NCBI GenBank assembly: GCA_014802435.1 | Contig: JAAVCG010000009.1 | Location: forward strand, 40,761 to 72,783 | Reading direction: 5' to 3' | DNA: 32,023 nt | Origin: Bacteroides sp. | GTDB taxonomy: Bacteria; Bacteroidota; Bacteroidia; Bacteroidales; Muribaculaceae | Part shown: one piece after another, positions 21,581 to 31,054 of the stretch | Layout: each line of letters opens with the position of its first letter | Position numbering within the stretch: the stretch's first letter is position 1 | Made by a program: the position numbers and the translations under genes | The notes under the pieces: generated by a model | Databases searched by the model: none | Seen by the model: only the letters and a program-made list of their open reading frames with translations | Told to the model about the DNA's origin: nothing

Positions 21581-24058
21581 ATGAAGATTTTCAAATATCT
21601 ATCCGCCCTGGTTATCGGCGCAGCCGCAATGACCGGCTGTCAGGACAAGTTTGACGAAACCGAACTCGAGGTCCCCGTAGCCACTCTGGAGGCCAACATC
21701 TCGATTGCCGATTTCAAGGCCATGTTCTGGCAGGACGAAGCCGCCAACTATTGCGACGAAATTCCCGCGCAAGAGGATGGCTCTCACTACGTCATCAAAG
21801 GCCGCGTGATTTCCAGCGACTATGACGGCAACGTCTTCAAGAAGCTCATTATCTGCGACGGCACCGCCGCCCTCGCCATGAGCATCAACCAGTATAACCT
21901 CTATCTGACCCACCGCATGGGCCAGGAACTGGTCATCGACCTCACCGGAATGTATGCCGGCAAGTATGCCGGATGCTTCCAGTTAGGCTTCCCTTCATGG
22001 TATGCCAACGGCAACACCTGGCAGACCTCATTCATGGCTCCCGAGCTCTTCAATGCCCACTGTGAGCTCAACGGCCTCCCCGAACCTGACGCCGCCGAGG
22101 CTCAGCCGATGCTGATTGAAAACTTCAGCTCTATCGGCTCTTCGCCCGCCGAACTGCAGTACTGGCAGAGCCGATTGGTGCGCATCAATAATGTCAAGTT
22201 TGCAAATGCCGGAGTGGAAGGCGAAATGCTCTGCGCAAATTATAAGACCTCAGTCAGCGCCGAACAGAATCAGGCCCTCAACGTTGGCGATACGCAGCTG
22301 ACCGTACGCACCTCCGGTTACTCAAACTTCTGGAACACTCCCCTCCCCGCCGAAGAATTTGACATCGTCGGCATTCTTGACTACTACAACGGCTCCTGGC
22401 AGCTCATCCTCAACTCCGTTGACGGCCTGATGAACATCGGCAACCCCACCAACAAGGGCGCGCAGAATGACCCCTACTCCGTCAAGGAAGCCGCCGCGCT
22501 CGCTGCCGCCGGCAACACCTCCGGATGGGTCAAGGGCTACATCATCGGCACTCTCGCTCCGGAAGTTACCGAAGTGAAGAGCCTCGACGACATCTGGACC
22601 GCCGAGCCCTTCATCATGAACAACTCGCTCATCATCGTTGACGACGTTGATAACTACACCATTGACGACATCATGCTCATCTCCCTCCCGCAGGGAACCC
22701 CGTTGGCTGAATATGGCAACCTCGTCGATAACGAAAACCTTGGAAAATGGATCAACATCCAGGGCCGTTTCTCCAAGGAGATGGGCACCTCTGCCGTAAT
22801 CAACAATTCCGGCACCCCCTCCACCTTTGAAATCGAAGGCATCGAAATCGAAGACCCCAACGCCCCGGTTGAGAGCGGCGACGGAACGGAAGCACACCCC
22901 TACAACGTCACTCAGGTAATCTCCCTGGGCAACCCCGGAACCACCGCTTGGGTTGAAGGCTACATCGTCGGCTTCTACGACTATGACAATAACTCGGCCC
23001 TCGCAACCACCGCCACCGGCGCATCAGCCTCAAACGTGGCCATCGCCGCTGACCCCAACGAGACCGACAAGAACAAGACCGTAGCCATTCAGCTCCCCGT
23101 CGGCGACATCCGCTCTGCCGTCAACCTCCTGGACCATCCGGAAAACCTCGGCAAGAAGCTCGCAATCCAAGGCACGCTGACCAAGTACTTCGGCCTCCCC
23201 GGAGTCAAGGACGGAACGGCCTATAAGCTCAATGGCGAAGGCAACGGCGGAAACGGCGGCGATGATACCCCCTCCACTCCCTCCACCGGCTCCGGCGACG
23301 GCTCAAAGGATTCGCCCTACAATTGCGCCTCCGTAATCTCGCTGAATAACCCCGGCACCGCAGCCTGGGTAAAGGGTTACATCGTCGGTTATTATGACTA
23401 TGACCAGAACTCTGCCCTCATTCCCGGCGCCGGCTCCGTGCAGACCAACATCGCCCTGGCCGACGACCCCAACGAGACCGACAAGAACAAGACTGTAGCC
23501 ATTCAGCTCCCCGTTGGCGACATCCGCACGGCTCTTAACCTTGCTGACCACCCCGAAAACGTTGGCAAACAGCTGATTATTCAGGGTTCGCTGATCAAGT
23601 ACTTCGGCCTGCCCGGAGTCAAGGACCCTACGGCCTATGAGCTTGAAGGCGGCTCCCAGACCCCTGATGAGCCCGTCACTCCCCCCTCAGGCGACACCAA
23701 CGGCGACGGCACCGAAGGCAATCCCTACGATGTGGCCGACATTATCTCGCTCAACTGCCTCGACGGCTCCATCTCCGGATGGACCGAGGGCTATATCGTC
23801 GGCTCAATGGTTAACTCCGCCGCGCTCTTCGGCGCCGACGGCGCTGCAGCCACTAACCTGGTTCTTGCCCCCTCTGCCTCTGAAACGGATTATAACAAGT
23901 GCATACCCGTCGAACTCCCCGCCGGAGATATCCGCAAGGCCCTCAACCTCCAGGATAACCCCGCAAACCTCGGCAAGAAAATCGAAATCAACGCCACTTT
24001 GACCAAGTACTTCAGCCGCGCCGGCCTGAAGAAGCCCACTTCCTATAAAGACTTATGA
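21581..24058 (+). CDS. Surface-type lipoprotein with a DUF6359-like tandem array
   Basis: An 825-residue lipoprotein, paralogous to the previous gene. The lipobox is MTGC (Cys20). A DUF5689-like region spans about 35-285 and has the same VIKGRVISSDYDGNVFKKL core. Four DUF6359-like units follow: a divergent one (about 293-420), then three clear ones at about 433-550, 572-688 and 702-822, each with a G-D-G-x-E/K start, GYIVG and Y-F-x-x-x-G. The linkers are Gly/Ser/Thr/Pro-rich. Its stop overlaps the kinase-like gene (ATGA). The array suggests repeated ligand-binding or spacer domains. Confidence 0.85.
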   Translation: MKIFKYLSALVIGAAAMTGCQDKFDETELEVPVATLEANISIADFKAMFWQDEAANYCDEIPAQEDGSHYVIKGRVISSDYDGNVFKKLIICDGTAALAMSINQYNLYLTHRMGQELVIDLTGMYAGKYAGCFQLGFPSWYANGNTWQTSFMAPELFNAHCELNGLPEPDAAEAQPMLIENFSSIGSSPAELQYWQSRLVRINNVKFANAGVEGEMLCANYKTSVSAEQNQALNVGDTQLTVRTSGYSNFWNTPLPAEEFDIVGILDYYNGSWQLILNSVDGLMNIGNPTNKGAQNDPYSVKEAAALAAAGNTSGWVKGYIIGTLAPEVTEVKSLDDIWTAEPFIMNNSLIIVDDVDNYTIDDIMLISLPQGTPLAEYGNLVDNENLGKWINIQGRFSKEMGTSAVINNSGTPSTFEIEGIEIEDPNAPVESGDGTEAHPYNVTQVISLGNPGTTAWVEGYIVGFYDYDNNSALATTATGASASNVAIAADPNETDKNKTVAIQLPVGDIRSAVNLLDHPENLGKKLAIQGTLTKYFGLPGVKDGTAYKLNGEGNGGNGGDDTPSTPSTGSGDGSKDSPYNCASVISLNNPGTAAWVKGYIVGYYDYDQNSALIPGAGSVQTNIALADDPNETDKNKTVAIQLPVGDIRTALNLADHPENVGKQLIIQGSLIKYFGLPGVKDPTAYELEGGSQTPDEPVTPPSGDTNGDGTEGNPYDVADIISLNCLDGSISGWTEGYIVGSMVNSAALFGADGAAATNLVLAPSASETDYNKCIPVELPAGDIRKALNLQDNPANLGKKIEINATLTKYFSRAGLKKPTSYKDL
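23051..23113 (+). repeat. DNA-level duplicate within the lipoprotein array, copy A
   Basis: These 63 bases match 23465-23527 at 61 positions, both differences being synonymous. The distance of 414 bp is a whole number of codons and equals the spacing of the two adjacent domain units. Confidence 0.9.
23465..23527 (+). repeat. DNA-level duplicate within the lipoprotein array, copy B
   Basis: This is the partner of 23051-23113. Near-identity here, while neighbouring parts of the same units differ, points to recent duplication or gene conversion limited to the NETDKNKTVAIQLPVGDIR segment. Confidence 0.9.
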
Positions 24059-24876
24059 AACTGATCATTGACTCCGGGAGCACCAAGATGCACCTGTGCC
24101 TGCTGGCACCGGACGGTTCACATCATCAATGGGAACGCCCCGGAGTCAATGCCCTGACCGCATCCCCTGAAGAGCTCCGGGCCATTTTCAGCAATGAGGA
24201 ATGGCCCCGGCTCAGACGGGTCTACTTTTATGGCGCGGGAATGACCGGAACAGACGTCCGCGATAAAATCACCGGCGCCCTCCCTCCGGCAGACCTCTGC
24301 CCCGAAATTGAATCAGACCTCCTCGGCGCCGCACGCGCCCTGTTTCCCGGCGGCCAACACGGAATTGCCTGCATCCTCGGCACCGGCTCCAACTCCGGGC
24401 TTTTCGATGGCCGCGCAATCACCCGCAATATCCCCCCGCTCGGATTCATCATTGGCGACGAAGGCTCCGGCACGTCTATCGCCAAAAACTTCCTCCGCCG
24501 CCTCTATCGCGGAGAATATCCCCCCGAACTCCTCACCCTATTTGAGCAAGAACTCGGCCTGACTTATGCCGACGTCCTCCAAGGGGTCTACCGCCGCCCG
24601 GCAGCTAACCGCTTCCTGGCCTCACTGACCCGATTCATCAAATCCCATATCGACTCCTTTCCCGCCCTGCGCGAAACCGTCATCGAGTCATTTGACTCAT
24701 TCCAGACTAATGTCACCGCCCGCTATGGCGAGCGCCGCATAGGATTCATCGGCGGAATTGCCGTCGCTTTCCGCGAAGAATTGCTCCGCGTCTTCTCTCC
24801 CCAATATCAAATCATCGACATCCAAGAGCGTCCGATGGACGGACTCATCAAATATCATTCCAAACAACCGCTATGA
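24055..24876 (+). CDS. BadF/BadG/BcrA/BcrD-type ATPase, probable amino-sugar kinase
   Basis: A 273-residue ASKHA-fold protein. The N-terminal phosphate motif is LIIDSGSTKMHLCL, a phosphate-2 motif is CILGTGSNSGLFDG, and GFIIGDEGSGTSIAKNFL is the typical GDEGSG motif of N-acetylglucosamine kinase-like BadF proteins in Bacteroidota. The size suits those kinases. It overlaps both neighbours by four bases. Substrate is not proven; relatives phosphorylate N-acetylglucosamine or act as enzyme activators. Confidence 0.86.
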   Translation: MKLIIDSGSTKMHLCLLAPDGSHHQWERPGVNALTASPEELRAIFSNEEWPRLRRVYFYGAGMTGTDVRDKITGALPPADLCPEIESDLLGAARALFPGGQHGIACILGTGSNSGLFDGRAITRNIPPLGFIIGDEGSGTSIAKNFLRRLYRGEYPPELLTLFEQELGLTYADVLQGVYRRPAANRFLASLTRFIKSHIDSFPALRETVIESFDSFQTNVTARYGERRIGFIGGIAVAFREELLRVFSPQYQIIDIQERPMDGLIKYHSKQPL

Positions 24877-26099
24877 CCGAAAACGCAGAACTTGAACTGA
24901 TACTCATCAACGTAACCGGGCCTGACCGTCCGGGCATCACGTCATCGCTGACCGAAATCCTCGGCCGCCATGACGCGACGATTCTCGACATCGGCCAAAG
25001 CACAATCCATCATTATCTGAGCCTCGGAATCCTTATCCGCACTGATGCCCTCCGCTCCGGATTTATCCTCAAGGAGCTGCTCTTCAAGGCCGCCGAGCTC
25101 AACCTGATTGCCCGCTTCACTCCGCTCGACCCTGAGGAGTATGAACAGTGGGTCAGCATGCAGGGTAAGAGCCGATGGATAATCACCATGCTCGGCCGGC
25201 GACTGACCGCTGACCATATAGCCATCCTGACGGCCGAAGTGGCCCGCCAGGGACTCAACATTGAAAACATCAAGCGTCTGACCGGGCGCATATCCCTCAA
25301 ACAAGACGTAGGCCCCCGGAGCAAAACCTGCATTGAAATGGCAGTGCGCGGCAATCCCGCCGACCGCTCCGACATTTCGCGCCGATTCCTGGAAATAGCC
25401 TCCAAACATAACGTCGACATCTCATTTCAGGAAGACAGCGTCTTCCGCCGCACCCGCCGCCTGATTTGCTTCGACATGGACTCCACTCTGATTGAAACCG
25501 AAGTAATCGACGAACTGGCCATGCGCGCCGGAGTCGGCGACAAGGTCAAGGAAATCACCGAGCGAGCCATGCGCGGCGAAATAGACTTCACGGAGAGCTT
25601 CACTGAGCGAGTGGCCCTGCTCAAGGGACTCGACGTCAGCGTCATGAAAGAGATTGCTGAAAATCTGCCCTTCACGGAGGGCCTGGAACGGATGATGACC
25701 GTCCTCAAGCGCGCCGGATATAAAACGGCCATTCTCTCGGGCGGATTCACCTACTTCGGCAACTATCTGAAGCAGAAATTCGGGTTTGACTATGTCTATG
25801 CCAATGAGCTGGAAGTAGGGCCCGACGGCAAACTGACGGGAAGATACCTCGGCGACGTGGTCGACGGGCGCCGAAAGGCCGAACTGCTGCGCCTGCTGGC
25901 CCAGGTAGAAAACGTCAACATCGCGCAGACAATCGCCGTTGGCGATGGCGCAAATGACCTCCCCATGCTCGCCACCGCCGGCCTCGGCATCGCCTTCCAC
26001 GCCAAACCCAAGGTCAAGGCCACTGCCGAACAAAGCCTCTCAACCATCGGCCTCGACGGAGTCCTCTACTTCCTCGGCTTCAAAGACAGCTTCATCTAA
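24873..26099 (+). CDS. serB: Phosphoserine phosphatase with ACT domains
   Basis: A 408-residue enzyme that makes L-serine from phosphoserine. Residues 1-190 carry two ACT-like domains (INVTGPDRPGITSSLTEILG) and the rest a HAD hydrolase: DMDSTLIETE at about 201-210 with the nucleophile Asp, ILSGGF in motif II, and GDGANDLPML near 358. The EVIDELAMRAG cap segment is typical of SerB. ACT-SerB fusion is the usual form in Bacteroidota. The ATG overlaps the upstream stop. A 9-bp tandem repeat starts two bases after the stop. Confidence 0.95.
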   Translation: MTENAELELILINVTGPDRPGITSSLTEILGRHDATILDIGQSTIHHYLSLGILIRTDALRSGFILKELLFKAAELNLIARFTPLDPEEYEQWVSMQGKSRWIITMLGRRLTADHIAILTAEVARQGLNIENIKRLTGRISLKQDVGPRSKTCIEMAVRGNPADRSDISRRFLEIASKHNVDISFQEDSVFRRTRRLICFDMDSTLIETEVIDELAMRAGVGDKVKEITERAMRGEIDFTESFTERVALLKGLDVSVMKEIAENLPFTEGLERMMTVLKRAGYKTAILSGGFTYFGNYLKQKFGFDYVYANELEVGPDGKLTGRYLGDVVDGRRKAELLRLLAQVENVNIAQTIAVGDGANDLPMLATAGLGIAFHAKPKVKATAEQSLSTIGLDGVLYFLGFKDSFI

Positions 26100-26100
26100 G

Positions 26101-26180
26101 GACAAGTCAGACAAGTCCGACCAGTCAGACCAGTCAGACCAGTCCGAAAAAACCATAAACCATAAACCATAAACCCTAAA
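26101..26180. repeat. Tandem 9-bp then 7-bp repeats between serB and mscL
   Basis: Five 9-bp units (GACAAGTCA, GACAAGTCC, GACCAGTCA twice, GACCAGTCC; 26101-26145) are followed by a short A-run and four 7-bp units (CCATAAA three times, CCCTAAA; 26153-26180). The tract fills nearly the whole 87-bp gap and ends six bases before the mscL ATG. Confidence 0.95.
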
Positions 26181-26186
26181 CAAAAA

Positions 26187-26612
26187 ATGAGCTTCGTATC
26201 TGATTTTAAAGAATTTGCCATGAAAGGCAACATCGTCGACATGGCTGTCGGCGTAATCATCGGCGGCGCCTTCGGTAAGATCGTGACCTCCCTGGTGAAC
26301 GACATCATCATGCCCTGCGTTGGCCTCGCAACCGGCGGCGTTAACTTCAATGAACTCAAAGCCGAACTCAGCGGCGCCGAGCTCGACCCCACCACCGGCG
26401 AAGTGCTCAAGGAAGCCGTCAACCTCAATTACGGCATGTTCATCCAAAACATCGTTGACTTCTTCATCATCGCCCTGAGCATCTTCCTGGCCCTGCGCGT
26501 CATCATGAAGTTCAAGAAGAAGGAAGAAGAAGCCCCGGCCGCTGCCCCCGAACCCACCAAGGAGGAAGTGCTGCTGACTGAAATCCGTGACCTCCTGAAG
26601 AATCAGAAGTGA
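26187..26612 (+). CDS. mscL: Large-conductance mechanosensitive channel
   Basis: A 141-residue inner-membrane channel that opens under membrane tension and protects against hypo-osmotic lysis. The N-terminus [21 protein letters not shown] and the first pore helix are canonical, TM2 is [20 protein letters not shown], and the C-terminal helix ends [11 protein letters not shown]. The periplasmic loop contains [12 protein letters not shown]. The stop overlaps the GTG of murI. The 7-bp repeats directly upstream may affect its expression. Confidence 0.96.
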   Translation: MSFVSDFKEFAMKGNIVDMAVGVIIGGAFGKIVTSLVNDIIMPCVGLATGGVNFNELKAELSGAELDPTTGEVLKEAVNLNYGMFIQNIVDFFIIALSIFLALRVIMKFKKKEEEAPAAAPEPTKEEVLLTEIRDLLKNQK

Positions 26613-27442
26613 GCCTGCACTCCGTTCCCGGCCCCATCGGCATCTTCGACTCCGGCTATGGAGGGCTGACCATCCTTGAAGGAATCAGGCGACTGATGCC
26701 TGAACCGGACTATCTGTATCTGGGCGACAATGCGCGCGCCCCTTATGGTACCCGCTCCTTCGAGGTGGTCTATCAATTCACCCTCCAGGCCGTCAAGCGC
26801 CTCTTTGATGAGGGGTGTCATCTCGTAATCCTGGGCTGCAACACAGCCTCGGCTAAGGCCTTGCGCACCATTCAGCAAAATGACCTCCCCGAAATTGACC
26901 CCTCGCGCCGCGTCCTCGGAATCATCCGCCCGACGGTCGAAGCGCTCGGCGGACTGACCCGTTCAGGCCACATCGGAGTCTTCGGCACTCCCGGAACCAT
27001 CCGCTCCCGGAGCTATGAAATGGAAGTCAGCAAACTCTATCCCGACTTTCAGGTCACCGGACAGGAATGTCCAATGTGGGTGCCTCTGGTGGAAAATCGC
27101 GAGGCTGATAGCCCCGGCGCCGACTATTTTGTCCAAAAATACGTCGATATGCTCCTGACCGCCGACCCGAAGATTGACACCGCGCTGCTCGGTTGCACCC
27201 ATTATCCGCTGCTGATTCGCAAAATCCGCAATGCCGTGCCCCGCGAGGTGCAGGTAATCACTCAGGGCGACATCGTGGCCCGCTCCCTGCGCGATTATCT
27301 TGCCCGCCACCCGGAAATGGACGCCAAAATCAGCCGCGGAGGCTCCTGCCGATACCTGACTACGGAGTCCGCCTCCAAATTCTCTGAAATGGGCTCCCTC
27401 TTTCTCAGCAAACACATTGAGGCCGAAAGCATTATCTTATGA
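26609..27442 (+). CDS. murI: Glutamate racemase
   Basis: A 277-residue enzyme converting L- to D-glutamate for peptidoglycan. Catalytic landmarks are [12 protein letters not shown] (Asp14), LGCNTASA (Cys77) and [10 protein letters not shown] (Cys196), plus [11 protein letters not shown]. Translation begins at GTG, which overlaps the mscL stop (GTGA), and ends overlapping the dus start (ATGA). The length is normal. Confidence 0.96.
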   Translation: MSLHSVPGPIGIFDSGYGGLTILEGIRRLMPEPDYLYLGDNARAPYGTRSFEVVYQFTLQAVKRLFDEGCHLVILGCNTASAKALRTIQQNDLPEIDPSRRVLGIIRPTVEALGGLTRSGHIGVFGTPGTIRSRSYEMEVSKLYPDFQVTGQECPMWVPLVENREADSPGADYFVQKYVDMLLTADPKIDTALLGCTHYPLLIRKIRNAVPREVQVITQGDIVARSLRDYLARHPEMDAKISRGGSCRYLTTESASKFSEMGSLFLSKHIEAESIIL

Positions 27443-28410
27443 AGATTGGAACGCTTGACCTGGGCGAGCGCCCCGTGATGCTCGCGCCGATGGAGGACGT
27501 CACTGACGCCTCTTTCCGCCTGATTGCCAAGGAGTCAGGCGCCGACATGGTCTATACGGAATTTGTCAGCGCCGACGCCCTCATTCGCAATATCGCCGCA
27601 ACCACGCGCAAACTCGAAATCAACCCCCTCGAGCGCCCCGTGGCCATTCAGATTTATGGCCGCGAGGCCGACGTAATGGTCGAGGCCGCTAAAATCGTCG
27701 AGCAGGCCCGCCCGGATATCCTTGACATCAACTTCGGCTGCCCCGTTAAGAAAGTGGCCGGAAAAGGAGCCGGCGCCGGATTGCTCCGCGATGTGCCCAA
27801 GATGCTGGAAATCACCTCCGCAGTGGTCCGCGCGGTCAATATCCCCGTAACCGTCAAGACCCGCCTGGGATGGGACCATGACAACCGCATCATCGTCGAC
27901 CTTGCCGAGCAGCTCCAGGACTGCGGCATTCAGGCCCTCACCGTCCATGGCCGCACGCGCTCTCAGATGTATACCGGCGCGGCCGACTGGGAAATGATTG
28001 CCCGCGTCAAGGAGAACCCCCGCTTCCGCATCCCCCTGATTGGCAATGGCGATATCTGCACCCGCGCTCAGGTCATTGATGCCTTTGAGCTCTATGGAGT
28101 TGACGGAGTGATGGTTGGGCGCGCGTCAATCGGCGCCCCCTGGATTTTTGCCGAGCTCACCGGACGTGAACCCCTCCTCATTGCCCGCCAATTTGACCTC
28201 CTCCGCCGCCAGATTAATGAAAGCGTGGAGCGCATCGACCCCATGCGCGGAATCCTCCATATCCGCCGCCATCTGGCCGTCACCCCCCTCTTCAAGGGAA
28301 TCCCTAACTTCCGCCAGCGCCGGATTCAGCTCCTCCAGACCCCTGACCCGGAATCGCTCCTCAAACTTATTGACCAAGTACAACAAGAATTTTACCCCGA
28401 TTCGTTATGA
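27439..28410 (+). CDS. dusB: tRNA-dihydrouridine synthase
   Basis: A 323-residue FMN enzyme that reduces uridines in tRNA. It has the FMN-binding LAPMEDVTDASF start, the catalytic Cys101 in DINFGCPVKKVAGKGAGAGLL, TVKTRLGWD, LTVHGRTRSQMYTGAADWEM and GNGDICT/GVMVGRASIGAPW. The type is closest to DusB, so the symbol is likely but not certain. Overlaps both neighbours by four bases. Confidence 0.92.
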   Translation: MKIGTLDLGERPVMLAPMEDVTDASFRLIAKESGADMVYTEFVSADALIRNIAATTRKLEINPLERPVAIQIYGREADVMVEAAKIVEQARPDILDINFGCPVKKVAGKGAGAGLLRDVPKMLEITSAVVRAVNIPVTVKTRLGWDHDNRIIVDLAEQLQDCGIQALTVHGRTRSQMYTGAADWEMIARVKENPRFRIPLIGNGDICTRAQVIDAFELYGVDGVMVGRASIGAPWIFAELTGREPLLIARQFDLLRRQINESVERIDPMRGILHIRRHLAVTPLFKGIPNFRQRRIQLLQTPDPESLLKLIDQVQQEFYPDSL

Positions 28411-29099
28411 AACACCTCATCTCCCTGCTCCTGGCCCTGCTCCCCCTCGCCTTGAGCGCCAAGAATTATGAAATCCGCCCTGACCGAGCCATCCAGGCCA
28501 TCATTAACAGCTCCGAGGCCAACGTGGAACTCATCCAATCGCCCTCAGACCGCATTGTCTATTCATCAGACGAAATCGAAGCCCCGCTGAAAATCTACGT
28601 CAAAAGCGGCGGCACTCTCATCATAGAAACCAAACGCAAGAACAACTATAAGGTCTCAAAGGTAAAGGTCTATTACTCAGGCAATATCACCGATATAAAG
28701 AACTCCGGAACCGGAGATGTCAAAGCCAACAAAATCAACACTCCCGGAACCCTCAAACTCTACAATTCCGGCACCGGCGATATTGAAATCTCCCACCTTA
28801 ACGTCAAGAAAATCAACATTTTCAACTCCGGCACCGGCGACGTTGAAATCAACCATGGCAAAACTATAGAGCTCCACATTGCCAATTCCGGCACCGGCGA
28901 CGTCGAGGCTAAAATCAACTCCTCAACAGCCTCAATCGCCAATTCCGGCACCGGCGACGTAACCTCCCTCCCCCAGTCAAGCTCCACAATGTCTGTTGCA
29001 AACTCAGGAGTGGGAAAAGTCGTTATCAAAAAGAAATCAAACGGCGGAAACATCGCCATCTCCCCTAAAGACAACCGCAACATCCGCATCGTTAGATAA
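28407..29099 (+). CDS. Secreted DUF2807-like (GIN domain) repeat protein
   Basis: A 230-residue exported protein with the signal peptide MKHLISLLLALLPLALSA. The motif NSGTGD appears at residues 99, 120, 140, 160 and 179, with NSGVGK at 199, a regular spacing of about 20 residues that fits a right-handed beta-helix as in DUF2807/GIN-domain proteins. The function of the family is unknown; location is periplasm or outer surface. The stop is three bases before a second protein of the same kind. Confidence 0.85.
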   Translation: MKHLISLLLALLPLALSAKNYEIRPDRAIQAIINSSEANVELIQSPSDRIVYSSDEIEAPLKIYVKSGGTLIIETKRKNNYKVSKVKVYYSGNITDIKNSGTGDVKANKINTPGTLKLYNSGTGDIEISHLNVKKINIFNSGTGDVEINHGKTIELHIANSGTGDVEAKINSSTASIANSGTGDVTSLPQSSSTMSVANSGVGKVVIKKKSNGGNIAISPKDNRNIRIVR

Positions 29100-29102
29100 T
29101 CA

Positions 29103-29801
29103 ATGAGAATAATCTGCCTTATCGCCTCATTAGTCAGCGCCCTGGCTGCGCTCGCCGCCGCGCCGCTGACTCTCCAAACAACTGATTTTCAGGAGCTGCG
29201 CATCCGCGGACCCCTCAACGTTGAATATGTCAGCGCCCCGGATAGCGCCGGCCTCATCGTCATCTCCGGCCCCTCCGAGGAGCAACTCAGCTGGGTTGAA
29301 GCCTCCGCGGCTAACCGCAAGCTGACCCTGCGCATGAACGTCCCCGCCGAACAGACCCAAACCCCGAGGAATCTCCCCTCCGTGCGCGTCTATTCCTCTT
29401 ATCTGACCAAGGTTGATAATGAAGGAGACTCAACTGTCATCATCAACTCTCCCGCGGCCGGAGCGCAGTTTGCCGCAAGAATCATTGGCAACGGCCGCAT
29501 CAGCGTCCGCGCTATCAAGGCCGGTGAGGTCAATGCCTCAATCCTTTCCGGACATGGCATCATTGCCCTCAGCGGCGACTGCAACAAGGCCTCGCTCAAG
29601 CTCACCGGAACCGGAGTGATTCAGGCTGATGCTCTCCGCGCCTCTGAGGCCGCGGTCTGGTGTACCGGAACCGGAACAATCGGCGTCTGGGCCGTCAAAC
29701 TCCTCACTATCAAGGGCGCCGGCTCCGGCACTGTCTACGTCAAAGGAACCCCCGACATCAAACAAAAAACCTGGGGCGTAAAACTCCAGATGATTGAGTG
29801 A
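29103..29801 (+). CDS. Secreted DUF2807-like (GIN domain) protein
   Basis: A 232-residue exported protein with signal peptide MRIICLIASLVSALAALAAA. The DUF2807 start FQELRIRGPLNVEYV is clear, and G-x-G turns (TGTGVIQADA, TGTGTIGVWA, GSGTVYVKG) mark beta-helix coils. It is a diverged paralogue of the preceding gene. The end overlaps the flippase GTG by four bases. Function unknown. Confidence 0.85.
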   Translation: MRIICLIASLVSALAALAAAPLTLQTTDFQELRIRGPLNVEYVSAPDSAGLIVISGPSEEQLSWVEASAANRKLTLRMNVPAEQTQTPRNLPSVRVYSSYLTKVDNEGDSTVIINSPAAGAQFAARIIGNGRISVRAIKAGEVNASILSGHGIIALSGDCNKASLKLTGTGVIQADALRASEAAVWCTGTGTIGVWAVKLLTIKGAGSGTVYVKGTPDIKQKTWGVKLQMIE

Positions 29802-31054
29802 GCTCCCTCAAAGAAAAAACCAAAGGTGCTATAAAATGGAATCTGGTCGACAAAATTGCCGCCCAGATTCTTTATGCTGTCACGGGGATTATCCTCGCCC
29901 GGCTCATCTCCAAGGAAGACTTTGGCCTCGTTGGCGCCGTCCTGGTCTTTCAGGCCTTCGCGTCAATGTTTGTCGACTCCGGATTCGCCTCCGCCCTGAT
30001 TCAGCGAAAGGCCCCCTCGGAGCGTGACTACTCAACCGTATTCTGGTTCAATATGCTGATGGCTCTGGCGCTATTTATCATCCTCTGGTTTTGCGCCCCG
30101 ATGATTGCCCGCTGGAATCAGGGCGACATGAGGCTCATTCCTCTCGCCCGGGTAATGTTTCTGACCTTCATCTTCAATGCCGCCGGAATTGTCCAGACTA
30201 ACCGCATGATCAAGCAGATGAACGTGCGCCCCGTAGTCCTGGCAAATCTCCTGGGCCAGATTTTAGGCGCCGCAATCGGACTCTATCTTGCCCTCACCCG
30301 CGCCGACGCCTGGGCACTGGTCTGGCAACAGGTCTCCATGGCCGCCGCCCGCGCCCTCTTCCTCTGGCTCTTTATCCGCTGGAGGCCAATGCTCTTCTTC
30401 TCCTTGCAGATTCTCCGCAGCTTCTTCGCCATCGGCTCCGGAGTCATGCTCCAGTCGTTTCTCAACACCGTCTTCCAGAATGTCTATGCCTTCTTCATAG
30501 GCCATAGAATCGGCATGGTCCCCCTCGGCGTCTACTCCCAGGCCGACAAATGGAGCAAGATGGCCACTGCCACTGTCTCTCAGGTCCTTACCTCCTCATT
30601 CGTCCCCGCCCTTGCCGAGGTCCAGGACTCCCCGGAGCGCCTCCGGGCAATGACCCGCAAGATTCATCGCTCCGTAATCGCCGTCACCGTCCCGGCGTTT
30701 ATCGCCGCAATCCTCCTCGCCGCTCCCGCATTCCATCTGCTCTTCGGCTCGAAATGGGACGCAGCAATCCCCCTGTTTCAAATCCTTATGGCCCGCGGTA
30801 TCTTCGTGGTCCTCAACGGCCTTTACAGCAACTTCCTCCTCGCCATAGGCCGCCCGCGCCTCCTCGTCGTCACCGAACTCATCCGCGACTCCGTCGCACT
30901 CATCGCCCTCATCATCACCCTCCCCTTCCTCGCCCGCCCCAATGGCCTCGCGCTCCTGATCTGGGGCCAATTTGCCGCAACTCTCCTCACCTGGGCCGCA
31001 ACCCTCCCCATGACCCAAAAAGCCATCATCCAAAAAACAGCAAAATCCTCCTGA
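29798..31054 (+). CDS. Polysaccharide flippase, MOP superfamily (Wzx/PST type)
   Basis: A 418-residue polytopic inner-membrane protein with an N-terminus typical of WzxC-like flippases (GAIKWNLVDKIAAQ; LARLISKEDFGLVGAVLVFQ; DSGFASALIQRK). Such proteins move lipid-linked oligosaccharide across the inner membrane. About 12 hydrophobic segments are present; the length is shorter than the 480 or so residues of many relatives, so one or two C-terminal helices may be missing. It starts at GTG overlapping the previous stop. Partner glycosyltransferases are not adjacent. Confidence 0.86.
   Translation: MSSLKEKTKGAIKWNLVDKIAAQILYAVTGIILARLISKEDFGLVGAVLVFQAFASMFVDSGFASALIQRKAPSERDYSTVFWFNMLMALALFIILWFCAPMIARWNQGDMRLIPLARVMFLTFIFNAAGIVQTNRMIKQMNVRPVVLANLLGQILGAAIGLYLALTRADAWALVWQQVSMAAARALFLWLFIRWRPMLFFSLQILRSFFAIGSGVMLQSFLNTVFQNVYAFFIGHRIGMVPLGVYSQADKWSKMATATVSQVLTSSFVPALAEVQDSPERLRAMTRKIHRSVIAVTVPAFIAAILLAAPAFHLLFGSKWDAAIPLFQILMARGIFVVLNGLYSNFLLAIGRPRLLVVTELIRDSVALIALIITLPFLARPNGLALLIWGQFAATLLTWAATLPMTQKAIIQKTAKSS

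Noticed and set aside
22322-22897. 191-codon antisense ORF inside the DUF6359 lipoprotein gene
   Set aside because: It is a shadow of a strongly codon-biased gene; residues are the Gly/Val/Asp-rich pattern typical of such frames. The same holds for the long antisense frames at 18465-18911, 25422-26033 and 26963-27415.
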